Of a stretch of 42,133 nt of DNA, positions 18,158 through 25,434 are shown piece by piece. Where the stretch lies: positions 1 to 42,133 of the forward strand of contig NZ_JAGSPM010000017.1 of NCBI RefSeq assembly GCF_018139645.1. Direction: 5' to 3'. Position numbers and translations under genes: made by a program. The notes beneath the pieces are model-generated. The model ran no database searches and was not told the origin of the DNA. It saw nothing but the letters and a program-made list of their open reading frames with translations. How positions within the stretch are numbered: the stretch's first letter is position 1; every line of letters starts with the position of its first letter. The DNA is from Affinundibacterium baiyunense (GTDB taxonomy: Bacteria; Pseudomonadota; Gammaproteobacteria; Burkholderiales; Burkholderiaceae_D).

Positions 18158-19144
18158 ATGACTACCGAAAACACGCCTCTCGCAGAAGATAAAAGCAACT
18201 ACGACCCAACTGAAAAACAAAAGGGTGCGAGTAAAACTTCTCGTATTCCTATCAAAATCGTTCCAGCAGAACGTCTACCTAAGCCTGATTGGATACGTGT
18301 TAAAGCGGGTTCTCCAACCACACGCTTCTATGAAATCAAAGATATTCTGCGCGCAAATAAACTAGTCACCGTTTGCGAAGAAGCAACTTGTCCAAATATC
18401 GGTGAATGTTTCGGCAAAGGCACGGCTACTTTCATGATCATGGGTGACAAGTGCACACGCCGTTGCCCATTCTGCGACGTTGGTCATGGTCGTCCTGATC
18501 CACTCGATGTCAATGAGCCGCTCAATCTGGCAAAAACCATTGCTGAATTACGCTTAAGCTATGTGGTCATCACTTCCGTTGACCGCGATGATTTACGCGA
18601 TGGTGGCGCAGCGCATTTTGCCGAATGCATCACCAAAATCCGTGAATTATCACCAATGACGCGCATCGAAATTCTGACACCTGACTTCCGTGGTCGTATG
18701 GATCGTGCATTAGAAATCTTGAACATGGCACCACCAGACGTGATGAATCATAATTTAGAGACGGCACCACGTTTATACAAAGAAGCACGTCCGGGTTCTG
18801 ATTATGAATACTCATTGAACTTGCTCAAGCGTTTCAAAGAGCAGCATCCAAATGTACCGACCAAATCAGGCATCATGGTTGGCTTGGGTGAAACGGACGA
18901 AGAAATTTTGCAAGTGATGCGCGATATGCGCGCCCACAATGTCGACATGCTGACAATCGGTCAATACCTCGCACCAAGCGGTCACCACTTGCCGGTGCGT
19001 CGTTATGTTCATCCTGATGTGTTCAAAATGTTTGAAGAAGAAGCCTATAAAATGGGCTTCGCGCACGCGGCAGTGGGCGCTATGGTGAGATCGTCTTACC
19101 ACGCTGATCAACAAGCACATGGGGTAGGAACTGATGTGAAATAA
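18158..19144 (+). CDS. lipA: Lipoyl synthase (radical SAM)
   Basis: LipA inserts two sulfur atoms into protein-bound octanoyl groups to make lipoate, using one [4Fe-4S] cluster for radical SAM chemistry and a second as sulfur source. Both cysteine sets are visible: the auxiliary-cluster motif [12 protein letters not shown] and the radical SAM motif CTRRCPFC. The conserved C-terminal RSSYHADQ, which supplies the serine ligand of the auxiliary cluster, is also present. I start at the ATG giving [11 protein letters not shown]; a TTG 12 bases upstream also exists. The N-terminal 45 residues are an unconserved charged extension. The length is 328 residues. A terminator lies 46 bases downstream. 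Confidence 0.97.
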   Translation: MTTENTPLAEDKSNYDPTEKQKGASKTSRIPIKIVPAERLPKPDWIRVKAGSPTTRFYEIKDILRANKLVTVCEEATCPNIGECFGKGTATFMIMGDKCTRRCPFCDVGHGRPDPLDVNEPLNLAKTIAELRLSYVVITSVDRDDLRDGGAAHFAECITKIRELSPMTRIEILTPDFRGRMDRALEILNMAPPDVMNHNLETAPRLYKEARPGSDYEYSLNLLKRFKEQHPNVPTKSGIMVGLGETDEEILQVMRDMRAHNVDMLTIGQYLAPSGHHLPVRRYVHPDVFKMFEEEAYKMGFAHAAVGAMVRSSYHADQQAHGVGTDVK

Positions 19145-19189
19145 GCAATGAAGCAATCAACATTGCTAAAATAGTTTTTGTAAATTCCA

Positions 19190-19223
19190 ACGGCATAGCT
19201 GACACAAGCTATGCCGTTTTTTT
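19190..19223 (+). terminator. Rho-independent terminator after lipA
   Basis: ACGGCATAGCT and AGCTATGCCGT form a perfect 11-base-pair stem with a 6-base loop, followed by a run of T residues. It closes the ybeD-lipB-lipA transcript. Confidence 0.93.
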
Positions 19224-19370
19224 ATGCTTAACATGCTTATCAATTGTTAGTGCAATCTATTAGTGCAATCCATTTCCAAAATGCAAGTTATTGTTTATTA
19301 AGGATATTTCTAAAGTTTGTCGGAAGACTGCCGATACTGCTAGGTGCTGTTCTTTTTACTAACGCCTATC

Positions 19371-19673
19371 ATGTTTCCGCTCCAACTCACTCGTATCTTT
19401 GACTATCAACAACCATCTGCCGACCTCTACCGACACGAGCTTGCACGTACCAACGCAGTTGATAACGGGATCAATAACTCCACACCAAGCAACGCTGGGC
19501 TTGAGGTAATCGAAGAGCGTCGTCAACAAGCAGATCGACGCGCCCAAGAGCGGCGTGAAAAACAACAAGCGACTTTTCTCAACACCCGAAAAATGCAAGG
19601 CCGCCGACGTTCTGCCGGACGTCGCTCCGATGATATTCAAAGCAAGTATCGCCCAATCTCATTAAAAGGCTAA
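19371..19673 (+). CDS. Small Arg-rich protein, copy 1 of a tandem pair
   Basis: This hypothetical protein of 100 residues has no family I recognise. It starts MFPLQLTRIFDYQQP (an in-frame TTG 27 bases upstream is the only longer choice) and has no clear Shine-Dalgarno sequence. The middle is low-complexity. The C-terminal half carries EERRQQADRRAQERREK, then LNTRKMQGRRRSAGRRSDD. The same pattern, ERRx3DRRx2ERR ... TRKx2GRRRSxGRR, recurs in the next gene, so the two are probably diverged tandem paralogues. Short RR-x-x-DRR runs also occur near PilZ or GGDEF domains in other proteobacteria, but no such domain is attached here. The basic tail could bind nucleic acid or acidic surfaces; that is speculation. 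Confidence 0.62.
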   Translation: MFPLQLTRIFDYQQPSADLYRHELARTNAVDNGINNSTPSNAGLEVIEERRQQADRRAQERREKQQATFLNTRKMQGRRRSAGRRSDDIQSKYRPISLKG

Positions 19674-19898
19674 AACCTAATTTCATGTTTCGAAGTTGAT
19701 GATTTGCGTAGCTTTGCCAAACTAAAACTAAGCAAAAACAAAAGTACAGCAACATGTTTGCACACACGGCAAAAACATTTACATGTAAAAAAAATCGATG
19801 TACCTTAAAAAACTTCCCTCAATTTATACATCGTTCACATTCGGCACCCCACGACGGCCCACAAGCTTCCTATAATTCAGGCGCAAAAAAAATCATCA

Positions 19899-19923
19899 TG
19901 GAGCAGGCATGAAATCTGCTCCA
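19899..19923 (+). promoter_or_regulatory. Hairpin covering a ribosome-binding site and upstream start codon
   Basis: TGGAGCAG and CTGCTCCA form a perfect 8-base-pair stem with a 9-base loop. The left arm holds a GGAG Shine-Dalgarno sequence and the loop holds the ATG at 19909 of a 21-codon upstream frame, so folding would limit initiation there. A TATAAT at 19871-19876 could be a -10 box, but I see no good -35 box. Confidence 0.45.
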
Positions 19924-19974
19924 GCAATATGCATTCAAAAAATATTTCGCATCAACAATGGAGGTCTTGCATGA
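19909..19974 (+). CDS. Possible 21-residue leader peptide
   Basis: A short frame beginning MKSAPAICIQ and ending in NNGGLA is preceded by GGAG at suitable spacing. Its TGA overlaps the ATG of the next gene as ATGA, the usual sign of translational coupling, and its last codons contain that gene's own GGAGG ribosome-binding site. The peptide has no repeated codon of the sort used in classical amino-acid attenuation. It may be a real leader peptide or a chance frame; the combination of RBS, hairpin and exact overlap favours the former modestly. Confidence 0.35.
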   Translation: MKSAPAICIQKIFRINNGGLA

Positions 19975-20252
19975 GTTTCATGCGAATTTTTCATATCTTC
20001 GACAGTTTCTCGACGCCACTCAAAGCCTCGTCGTCTGAACAGATATTGAATAGTCAAACTAAAACAGAAACTTTGGAGCAAGCACCTACAAAAACTTGGC
20101 CGCAAATCGAAAGAAGAAGTGGTGTAGATCGCCGTGTAGAAGAACGCCGCGTCCTTAACTGTCAGCCTTACATCGACACACGGAAAAACAATGGTCGACG
20201 TCGTAGTTTTGGTCGTCGTGCTCGCGATCAGGCAAACGCCCTGCCATTTTAA
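19971..20252 (+). CDS. Small Arg-rich protein, copy 2 of a tandem pair
   Basis: This hypothetical protein has 93 residues and begins MSFMRIFHIFDSFSTP. The ATG at 19971 was chosen because GGAGG lies six bases upstream; a longer frame starts at 19929 without such a site. The C-terminal half, QIERRSGVDRRVEERR then DTRKNNGRRRSFGRRARD, aligns in spacing with the preceding small gene, and both have an N-terminal RIF-containing hydrophobic stretch. Outside these blocks the two proteins differ, so duplication is old or the family tolerates change. No membrane helix or known enzyme motif is visible. The pair sits between lipA and minC without an obvious operon partner. Confidence 0.66.
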   Translation: MSFMRIFHIFDSFSTPLKASSSEQILNSQTKTETLEQAPTKTWPQIERRSGVDRRVEERRVLNCQPYIDTRKNNGRRRSFGRRARDQANALPF

Positions 20253-20664
20253 GGCGACAAAATTTTTCACCATTTATTCTTGCAAGAACCACACAGCCGA
20301 CACACCAACAATTATCTCTTTTGCTTATCTAGAAAATACGACCATCTAGGTCTTACGCGGATGCATGTCTGCGCTGAGAGCCAGCATTCTTTCAACTGTG
20401 TAAGGATTGCAGCGCTAAATTCAAGCAAACTGCAGCTTTTGCGCGTTTTTTGCGCAGTTTTTTTGCTAAGTGGGCAATCAATTGGTAGGATGGAGCCTGC
20501 GCAAAAATCATTGCTTTATCGAGATGATAGAGTTGCAGCAAAGCAGTTTATCGACGCTAACAATCTTCTTTATTTTCAAAATAATTTGTTAAGCCAGATG
20601 GATAATCTATATTTGCAACAAGCACCAAGCTTAATTTATTTTTTAATCCTAATTGATCTGCAAT
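20253..20664. other. Gap upstream of minC with a possible weak terminator
   Basis: In this 412-base gap I see one terminator-like structure at 20427-20464, where AAACTGC and GCAGTTT flank an inner TGCGC/GCGCA pairing and a T-run follows; it could end transcription of the small gene upstream. An open frame at 20280-20675 lacks any recognisable protein sequence and overlaps the minC start. The minC promoter should lie here, but I cannot place it with confidence. Confidence 0.4.
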
Positions 20665-21429
20665 ATGCAAAATAGCCTGACCCGCAAACCTATAGAAATA
20701 AAAATATCCACGGTTGTGGCAGTTGCTGTTCTTTTGAACGAAGCCGTACTAGAAAAGTTAGCAATCGCACTGAAAGAAATGACCGGCGGTACACCCGATT
20801 TCTTTGACGACGAATTCGCGATTATCGATGTAGAGAACATTGCCCATGAAAGTTTGGATTGGGCTGCGATTATTAGTTTGTTCAAATCTTGTGGCCTGAA
20901 TGCGGTAGCGGTGCGGAATGCAGCAGAAGAACAACATGCGTCAATTCGTGCACATGGCTTAAGCATCGATGTCGTTACCAAAGCAAAACCAGAAATTCCA
21001 GAGCAAGCCAACACACCAGCAAAAGTCGAGCAAGCAGCAGCTAGGACACCCGCACCAGCTCCCGTATCAATGCCAGCTGCGGTTGAACATATCCCTGCGA
21101 TGATCGTTGATACACCAGTAAGAGCAGGCCAACGAATTTATGCCCGTGGCTGTGATTTAATTATTACAGCATCGGTGAATAATGGTGCCGAGGTAATTGC
21201 AGATGGCAGCATCCACATCTACGCACCCTTACGAGGTCGCGCTTTGGCGGGTGCGCGCGGAAATACCGATGCGCGAATTTTTACCACAGCGATGGAAGCC
21301 GAATTAGTCTCGATTGCGGGTATTTATCAAACATTTGATGCAGGTTTTCCAAAGCTAACACCGAATCAACCCGTACAAATCAAACTTGTCGGTGACAGTA
21401 TTGAAGTATCATCACTAAAATCAGCTTAA
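20665..21429 (+). CDS. minC: Septum site-determining protein MinC
   Basis: MinC is the FtsZ-polymerisation inhibitor of the Min system; MinD recruits it to the membrane, keeping division away from the poles. The N-terminal domain (residues about 5-105, PIEIKISTVVAVAVLLNEA ... LGLNAVAV-like) binds FtsZ. A Pro/Ala-rich linker (about residues 110-145) leads to the C-terminal beta-helix domain, which contains the hallmark GQRIYARGCDLIITASVNNGAEVIADG and the RGRALAGARGNTDARIF block. I start at MQNSLTRKP; a TTG four codons earlier is possible. It is first in minC-minD-minE; 71 bases separate it from minD. Length 254 is normal. Confidence 0.95.
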   Translation: MQNSLTRKPIEIKISTVVAVAVLLNEAVLEKLAIALKEMTGGTPDFFDDEFAIIDVENIAHESLDWAAIISLFKSCGLNAVAVRNAAEEQHASIRAHGLSIDVVTKAKPEIPEQANTPAKVEQAAARTPAPAPVSMPAAVEHIPAMIVDTPVRAGQRIYARGCDLIITASVNNGAEVIADGSIHIYAPLRGRALAGARGNTDARIFTTAMEAELVSIAGIYQTFDAGFPKLTPNQPVQIKLVGDSIEVSSLKSA

Positions 21430-21500
21430 TAAAAGAACAGCTTTAACAATTGCGTCATTTTTCGTCTTAGTTATTATCAAGTTCAACAAAGGAGTACCCT

Positions 21501-22316
21501 GTGGCAAGAATCATCGTTGTGACATCCGGTAAAGGCGGTGTAGGCAAGACCACATCAAGCGCTAGTTTCGCTTCTGGTTTAGCGCTGCGTGGACATAAAA
21601 CTGCCGTTCTCGATTTCGACGTCGGTCTGCGCAATCTCGATTTGATCATGGGTTGTGAACGCCGTGTGGTGTATGACCTAGTCAATGTCATCAGTGGCGA
21701 AGCCACATTAAATCAAGCGTTGATTAAAGATAAACATTGCGACAATCTATTCATTCTGCCCGCTTCGCAAACCCGCGACAAAGATGCGCTGACCGAAGAA
21801 GGTGTAGAGCGCGTGCTGAATGATTTAATCAAAATGGATTTTGAATACATCGTCTGCGATTCGCCAGCAGGTATCGAACGTGGTGCTGTGATGGCGTTGA
21901 CGTTCGCCGATGAAGCAATCGTCGTCACAAATCCAGAGGTTTCCTCGGTACGTGACTCAGATCGTATTCTGGGCATCATCCAAGCAAAATCCAAACGCGC
22001 GCAAGCAGGTGGCGAGCCAGTGAAAGAACATTTGCTTATTACACGTTACTCACCAAAACGCGTTGATGCTGGCGAAATGCTGTCCTACACCGACGTACAA
22101 GAAATTTTGCGGATTCCGCTGATTGGTGTGATTCCTGAATCCGAAGCAGTTTTACACGCGTCGAATCATGGTAATCCAGCGATTCATGTCAAAGGTAGTG
22201 ATGTTTCTGAGGCGTACACTGATGTCGTCGCGCGTTTCTTAGGAGAGCAACCTCCATTACGCTTCGTCGATTACGAAAAGCCAGGTTTGCTGCAACGTAT
22301 TTTCGGAGGTAAGTAA
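21501..22316 (+). CDS. minD: Septum site-determining ATPase MinD
   Basis: MinD is a membrane-associated ATPase that oscillates from pole to pole with MinE and carries MinC. The start is GTG with a good AAAGGAG ribosome-binding site. The deviant Walker A motif GKGGVGKTT appears at about residues 10-18, the switch regions include DFDVGLRNLDLIMG and DSPAGIERGA, and the protein ends in KPGLLQRIFGGK, the amphipathic membrane-targeting helix typical of MinD. The length of 271 is standard. The stop is followed one base later by the minE ATG, so the two are translated together. Confidence 0.98.
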   Translation: MARIIVVTSGKGGVGKTTSSASFASGLALRGHKTAVLDFDVGLRNLDLIMGCERRVVYDLVNVISGEATLNQALIKDKHCDNLFILPASQTRDKDALTEEGVERVLNDLIKMDFEYIVCDSPAGIERGAVMALTFADEAIVVTNPEVSSVRDSDRILGIIQAKSKRAQAGGEPVKEHLLITRYSPKRVDAGEMLSYTDVQEILRIPLIGVIPESEAVLHASNHGNPAIHVKGSDVSEAYTDVVARFLGEQPPLRFVDYEKPGLLQRIFGGK

Positions 22317-22317
22317 A

Positions 22318-22584
22318 ATGGCTTTGCTTGATTTTTTGTTTAAGTCACAGCCGAAAAGTGCTAGCGCAGCGAAAGAACGTCTGCAAATCATTATTGCCCG
22401 TGAACGTAACGAAGGACGTGATGGCTATGATTTTTTGCCAGCCTTGCGCGAAGAACTGATCGCCGTCATTTCTAAGTACACCAAAGTAAATCCGGATGAC
22501 ATTAAAGTCTCATTGGATAAGCAAGGTAATTTAGAAGTGTTAGACGTCAACGTCATCCTGCCTGACGCGGATTCACGCATTTAA
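22318..22584 (+). CDS. minE: Cell division topological specificity factor MinE
   Basis: MinE stimulates the MinD ATPase and gives the Min oscillation its spatial pattern. The 88-residue protein has the expected parts: an N-terminal membrane-binding helix MALLDFLFKSQ, the anti-MinCD segment around AKERLQIIIARER, and the C-terminal topological domain with FLPALREELIAVISKYTKVNPDDIKV. It starts one base after minD. A terminator closes the operon ten bases downstream. Confidence 0.97.
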   Translation: MALLDFLFKSQPKSASAAKERLQIIIARERNEGRDGYDFLPALREELIAVISKYTKVNPDDIKVSLDKQGNLEVLDVNVILPDADSRI

Positions 22585-22593
22585 CGCTCGCCA

Positions 22594-22637
22594 GAACTTG
22601 AACATACATTCGGTATGTTCAAGTTTTCTGTTTTTTG
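22594..22637 (+). terminator. Rho-independent terminator after minE
   Basis: AACTTGAACATAC pairs perfectly with GTATGTTCAAGTT (13 base pairs, 5-base loop), followed by TTCTGTTTTTT. It separates minCDE from the response-regulator gene, whose ATG is about 30 bases further on. Confidence 0.88.
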
Positions 22638-22667
22638 TTCGTAACCAAGCTTTTTACTCAATAAAAT

Positions 22668-23360
22668 ATGCGAATTGCCATTCTGGATGATGATCAAAAT
22701 TTACTCGATCTAACCGTTGCGACGTTGACGGATGTAGGTCATATTTGCCATCCGTTTTCCAGCGGCAAAGCGATGCTGCATCAATTACATAGAGAGAGCT
22801 ATGACTTGCTTATCCTTGATTGGCAAGTACCGGACTTGAGCGGCACCGAAATCTTGCACTGGGTGCGCGAAAAATTATCAACGACCTTGCCTGTGCTTTT
22901 CATGACTAGCCGTTCTGGCGAGGATGATATCGTGGCAGGTCTGGCAGCAGGCGCGGATGATTACATGATCAAGCCGATTCGTCGTGCCGAGTTGATTGCG
23001 CGAGTGAATGCCTTGTTACGCCGAGCCTATCCAAGCCAAACCGCAAATGAAATTATCACATTCGGTCATTACGAGTTTGACGTGCGCGCAAGCCGCGCCA
23101 AATTGCATGGCAACCCGATTGAATTAACGCAAAAAGAATTTGATCTCGCCTTAGTTCTATTTCAAAACTTAGGCCGCCCCTTATCTCGCGCCTATATTCT
23201 GGAAGCAGTATGGTCACGTGATATCGAAATTCCTTCTCGTACGATGGATACGCACATCTCTCGTGTGCGCAGTAAATTAGATTTGCGACCAGAAAATGGC
23301 TATCGACTCGCGCCGGTGTACAGCTACGGTTATCGACTGGAACAAATCTCAAAAGACTAA
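22668..23360 (+). CDS. OmpR/PhoB-family response regulator
   Basis: This is a two-component DNA-binding regulator of 230 residues. The receiver domain (1-120) has the acidic patch Asp7-Asp9, phospho-acceptor Asp51 in LLILDWQVP, Thr80 in LFMTSRS and Lys102 in DYMIKPI. The C-terminal winged-helix domain (about 128-228) includes LTQKEFDLALVLFQNLGRPLSR and TMDTHISRVRSKL, typical of the trans_reg_C family. The likely partner is the CHASE2 histidine kinase two genes downstream, which otherwise lacks a regulator. The gene is 331 bases from the next one, so it may have its own transcript. Target genes are unknown. Confidence 0.92.
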   Translation: MRIAILDDDQNLLDLTVATLTDVGHICHPFSSGKAMLHQLHRESYDLLILDWQVPDLSGTEILHWVREKLSTTLPVLFMTSRSGEDDIVAGLAAGADDYMIKPIRRAELIARVNALLRRAYPSQTANEIITFGHYEFDVRASRAKLHGNPIELTQKEFDLALVLFQNLGRPLSRAYILEAVWSRDIEIPSRTMDTHISRVRSKLDLRPENGYRLAPVYSYGYRLEQISKD

Positions 23361-23691
23361 AGTTCTGCTGTCTAGCTGATTTATTCTTAGCGCTAAAACT
23401 ATAGGATTATTTGCTGTCCACGCAATTAGTAAAAATTACTATTTCGAATTGCGATTAAACGCAGCATGATTTGCATCAGACAAAACAAATAATTACGCGC
23501 GAACCACTAAATTGGCGAATCGCTGAGCTTATAAAATTTGAGTCTGAATTAAAACTTGGACTGCACGAGTTGGCATAGCTTAAAGTAAAGCCGTCGTTGT
23601 TTTTCAAATCAATACCTGCGCGATTTATTCTGCGACGATAAGACCACCAAGCAAAATCATCATCCTTCTCATTATTTGTTGGAGCATTGCT
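23361..23691. other. Intergenic region with an inverted repeat, upstream of the FecR gene
   Basis: This 331-base gap lies between the response regulator and the FecR gene. At 23421-23453, CGCAATT and AATTGCG flank a second nested dyad AGTAA/TTACT, giving a compact symmetrical site that could be an operator or a hairpin. There is no T-run after it, so it is not a typical terminator. I see no RNA gene and no strong promoter match. Confidence 0.35.
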
Positions 23692-25407
23692 ATGCATCAC
23701 CGTATTTCCTTTGATCGATTTGCCAAATACGCCTGTGCGGCACTAACTGCGGTGTATCTAGTTAGCGGCGCCCCGCTACACGCTGCGGAGAAAATCAAAG
23801 GAAAACCTGGTACGGTACAAATAGATAGCGCAGGGATTACTTATTTTGCGCTCGAACGCGATACTTTAACGACGATCGCGAAACGCTTCACACCGACACC
23901 CAATAATTGGGAAGTCTTAGGCAAGCTAAATAAAATCAGTAATGATAGAACTATCCCGATTGGCTCTGGTATTTTGATTCCAGCGGATCTGCTGTTGGAA
24001 GAGGCGAGCCAGGCCACAGTGATTGCCTTGGCTGGTCAAGTCAATGAAACCAATCCCAAAGGCGGCACATCCGCGCTCACCTTGGGCAGTGTGGTATTAG
24101 AAGGCAGCCAAATAAAAACTGAGAAAAACAGTTTTGTCACGTTTGAGCTTCCAGATAATTCTAGAGTATCGGTACCCTCCAATAGTCAGGTCAGCTTATC
24201 AAAACTGCGTATGACACAGTTCGTCAAAAGCCCGCGTACCTTAATCAAATTAGTTCAAGGAAAAGTCGAATCGAAAGTCAGTCCATTAAACAATAATAAA
24301 GGACGTTTTGAAGTCAGCTCACCATTGGCGATTGCAGGTGTGCGTGGCACGCATTTCCGCGTTGGTGTAGATGAGGACAAAGTGGCGAATGAAGTGTTAG
24401 AAGGTGGTGTGGCAGTAGGCAATAAAGAAAAGCCTCAAGCTTTAGTTCTGCCGGCAGGACAAGGAAATATCGTCAACAAAGCTGGCGTAGGCAAAGCAAT
24501 CACCTTACTCCCTACGCCTAGTTTGACAGCGGGATTTCAATTGCAAGAGCGTCCCATTTTGCAATTTGCAGTCCAAGCTTTACCCAAAGCTGTCGCTTAT
24601 CACGCACAAATTTCCAGAGATGCACAAAGTCAGGATGTGATTGCAGAAGCCAACGATAAAGATTTGCGCTTCCGCTTCGAAGGCTTAGATGATGGTAATT
24701 ACTTTATTCGCGTTACAGCGATTGATGAGAATGGCTTGGAAGGCATGCCAAGCACGCAAGCATTCCGATTAAAAGCACGGCCTGAGCCACCTTTTTTATT
24801 AAGTCCAAAACATAAGGTACGCGCCGACAGTGTGAACTTTAATTGGACGCAAGCAAGCGAAGTGAAAGCTTATCGCTTGCAAGTGGCAAGTGACGCTGAA
24901 TTTAAACAAATCGTACTCGACCAAAATAATATTGCCGGCGTAGAAGCCAACACCGACAAACTATCGGTAGGAAATTATTACTGGCGCGTCGCCTCGATCG
25001 TCGAGAAAAATGGACAACCCGATCAAGGCCCATTTTCATTGCCGCAAGCATTCCGCTTGTTAGCACCGCAAGCAATGAATGAAGTGGTCGACCTTGGACA
25101 AAACCAAATGGAATTTGGCTGGCCATCCGAACCTGGGCAGACATTCTTGGTTCAGATTGCACAAGATCCCGAATTTAAAAAAATCTATTTAAGTCGCAAT
25201 CTGGATCAAGCCAAGTTAAGTATCGCACGACCAGAACCGGGGATTTACTATATTCGCGTGCAAGCCACCGATCCGGATCGCTTCATTGGTAACTTCTCCA
25301 AGCCACAGAAATTTGAAATCCTATTGCGCTGGACTACCGGCAGCGGCGATTCGCTTGAATCACTCGGCGGTATGGTTCAACCACAAAAACCCACTACCAA
25401 TAAATAA
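23692..25407 (+). CDS. Secreted LysM/FecR-domain protein with fibronectin-like repeats
   Basis: A 571-residue exported protein. A signal peptide with core YACAALTAVYLVSG ends near APLHA (residues 27-31). A LysM-like domain (about 45-97, TYFALERDTLTTIAKRF ... IPIGSGILIP) is followed by a FecR domain (about 115-235), with LPDNSRVSVPSNSQVSL and the hallmark ISSPLAIAGVRGTHFRVG-type block seen as SSPLAIAGVRGTHFRVGVD. Three fibronectin-III-like segments fill about 280-555 (for example GNYFIRVTAIDENGLEG and GNYYWRVASI, GIYYIRVQATD). Unlike the E. coli FecR anti-sigma factor it has no membrane helix after the signal peptide, so it should be periplasmic. GGAG precedes the ATG. The CHASE2 kinase gene follows 27 bases on; a periplasmic interaction with its sensor domain is an inference. 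Confidence 0.87.
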   Translation: MHHRISFDRFAKYACAALTAVYLVSGAPLHAAEKIKGKPGTVQIDSAGITYFALERDTLTTIAKRFTPTPNNWEVLGKLNKISNDRTIPIGSGILIPADLLLEEASQATVIALAGQVNETNPKGGTSALTLGSVVLEGSQIKTEKNSFVTFELPDNSRVSVPSNSQVSLSKLRMTQFVKSPRTLIKLVQGKVESKVSPLNNNKGRFEVSSPLAIAGVRGTHFRVGVDEDKVANEVLEGGVAVGNKEKPQALVLPAGQGNIVNKAGVGKAITLLPTPSLTAGFQLQERPILQFAVQALPKAVAYHAQISRDAQSQDVIAEANDKDLRFRFEGLDDGNYFIRVTAIDENGLEGMPSTQAFRLKARPEPPFLLSPKHKVRADSVNFNWTQASEVKAYRLQVASDAEFKQIVLDQNNIAGVEANTDKLSVGNYYWRVASIVEKNGQPDQGPFSLPQAFRLLAPQAMNEVVDLGQNQMEFGWPSEPGQTFLVQIAQDPEFKKIYLSRNLDQAKLSIARPEPGIYYIRVQATDPDRFIGNFSKPQKFEILLRWTTGSGDSLESLGGMVQPQKPTTNK

Positions 25408-25434
25408 ATCTCAACCTAAAGGCAGACCAAGTTC

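Noticed and set aside
20280..20675. A 131-codon frame between the small Arg-rich gene and minC
   Set aside because: It has no recognisable sequence or ribosome-binding site, crosses a terminator-like hairpin and overlaps the minC start.
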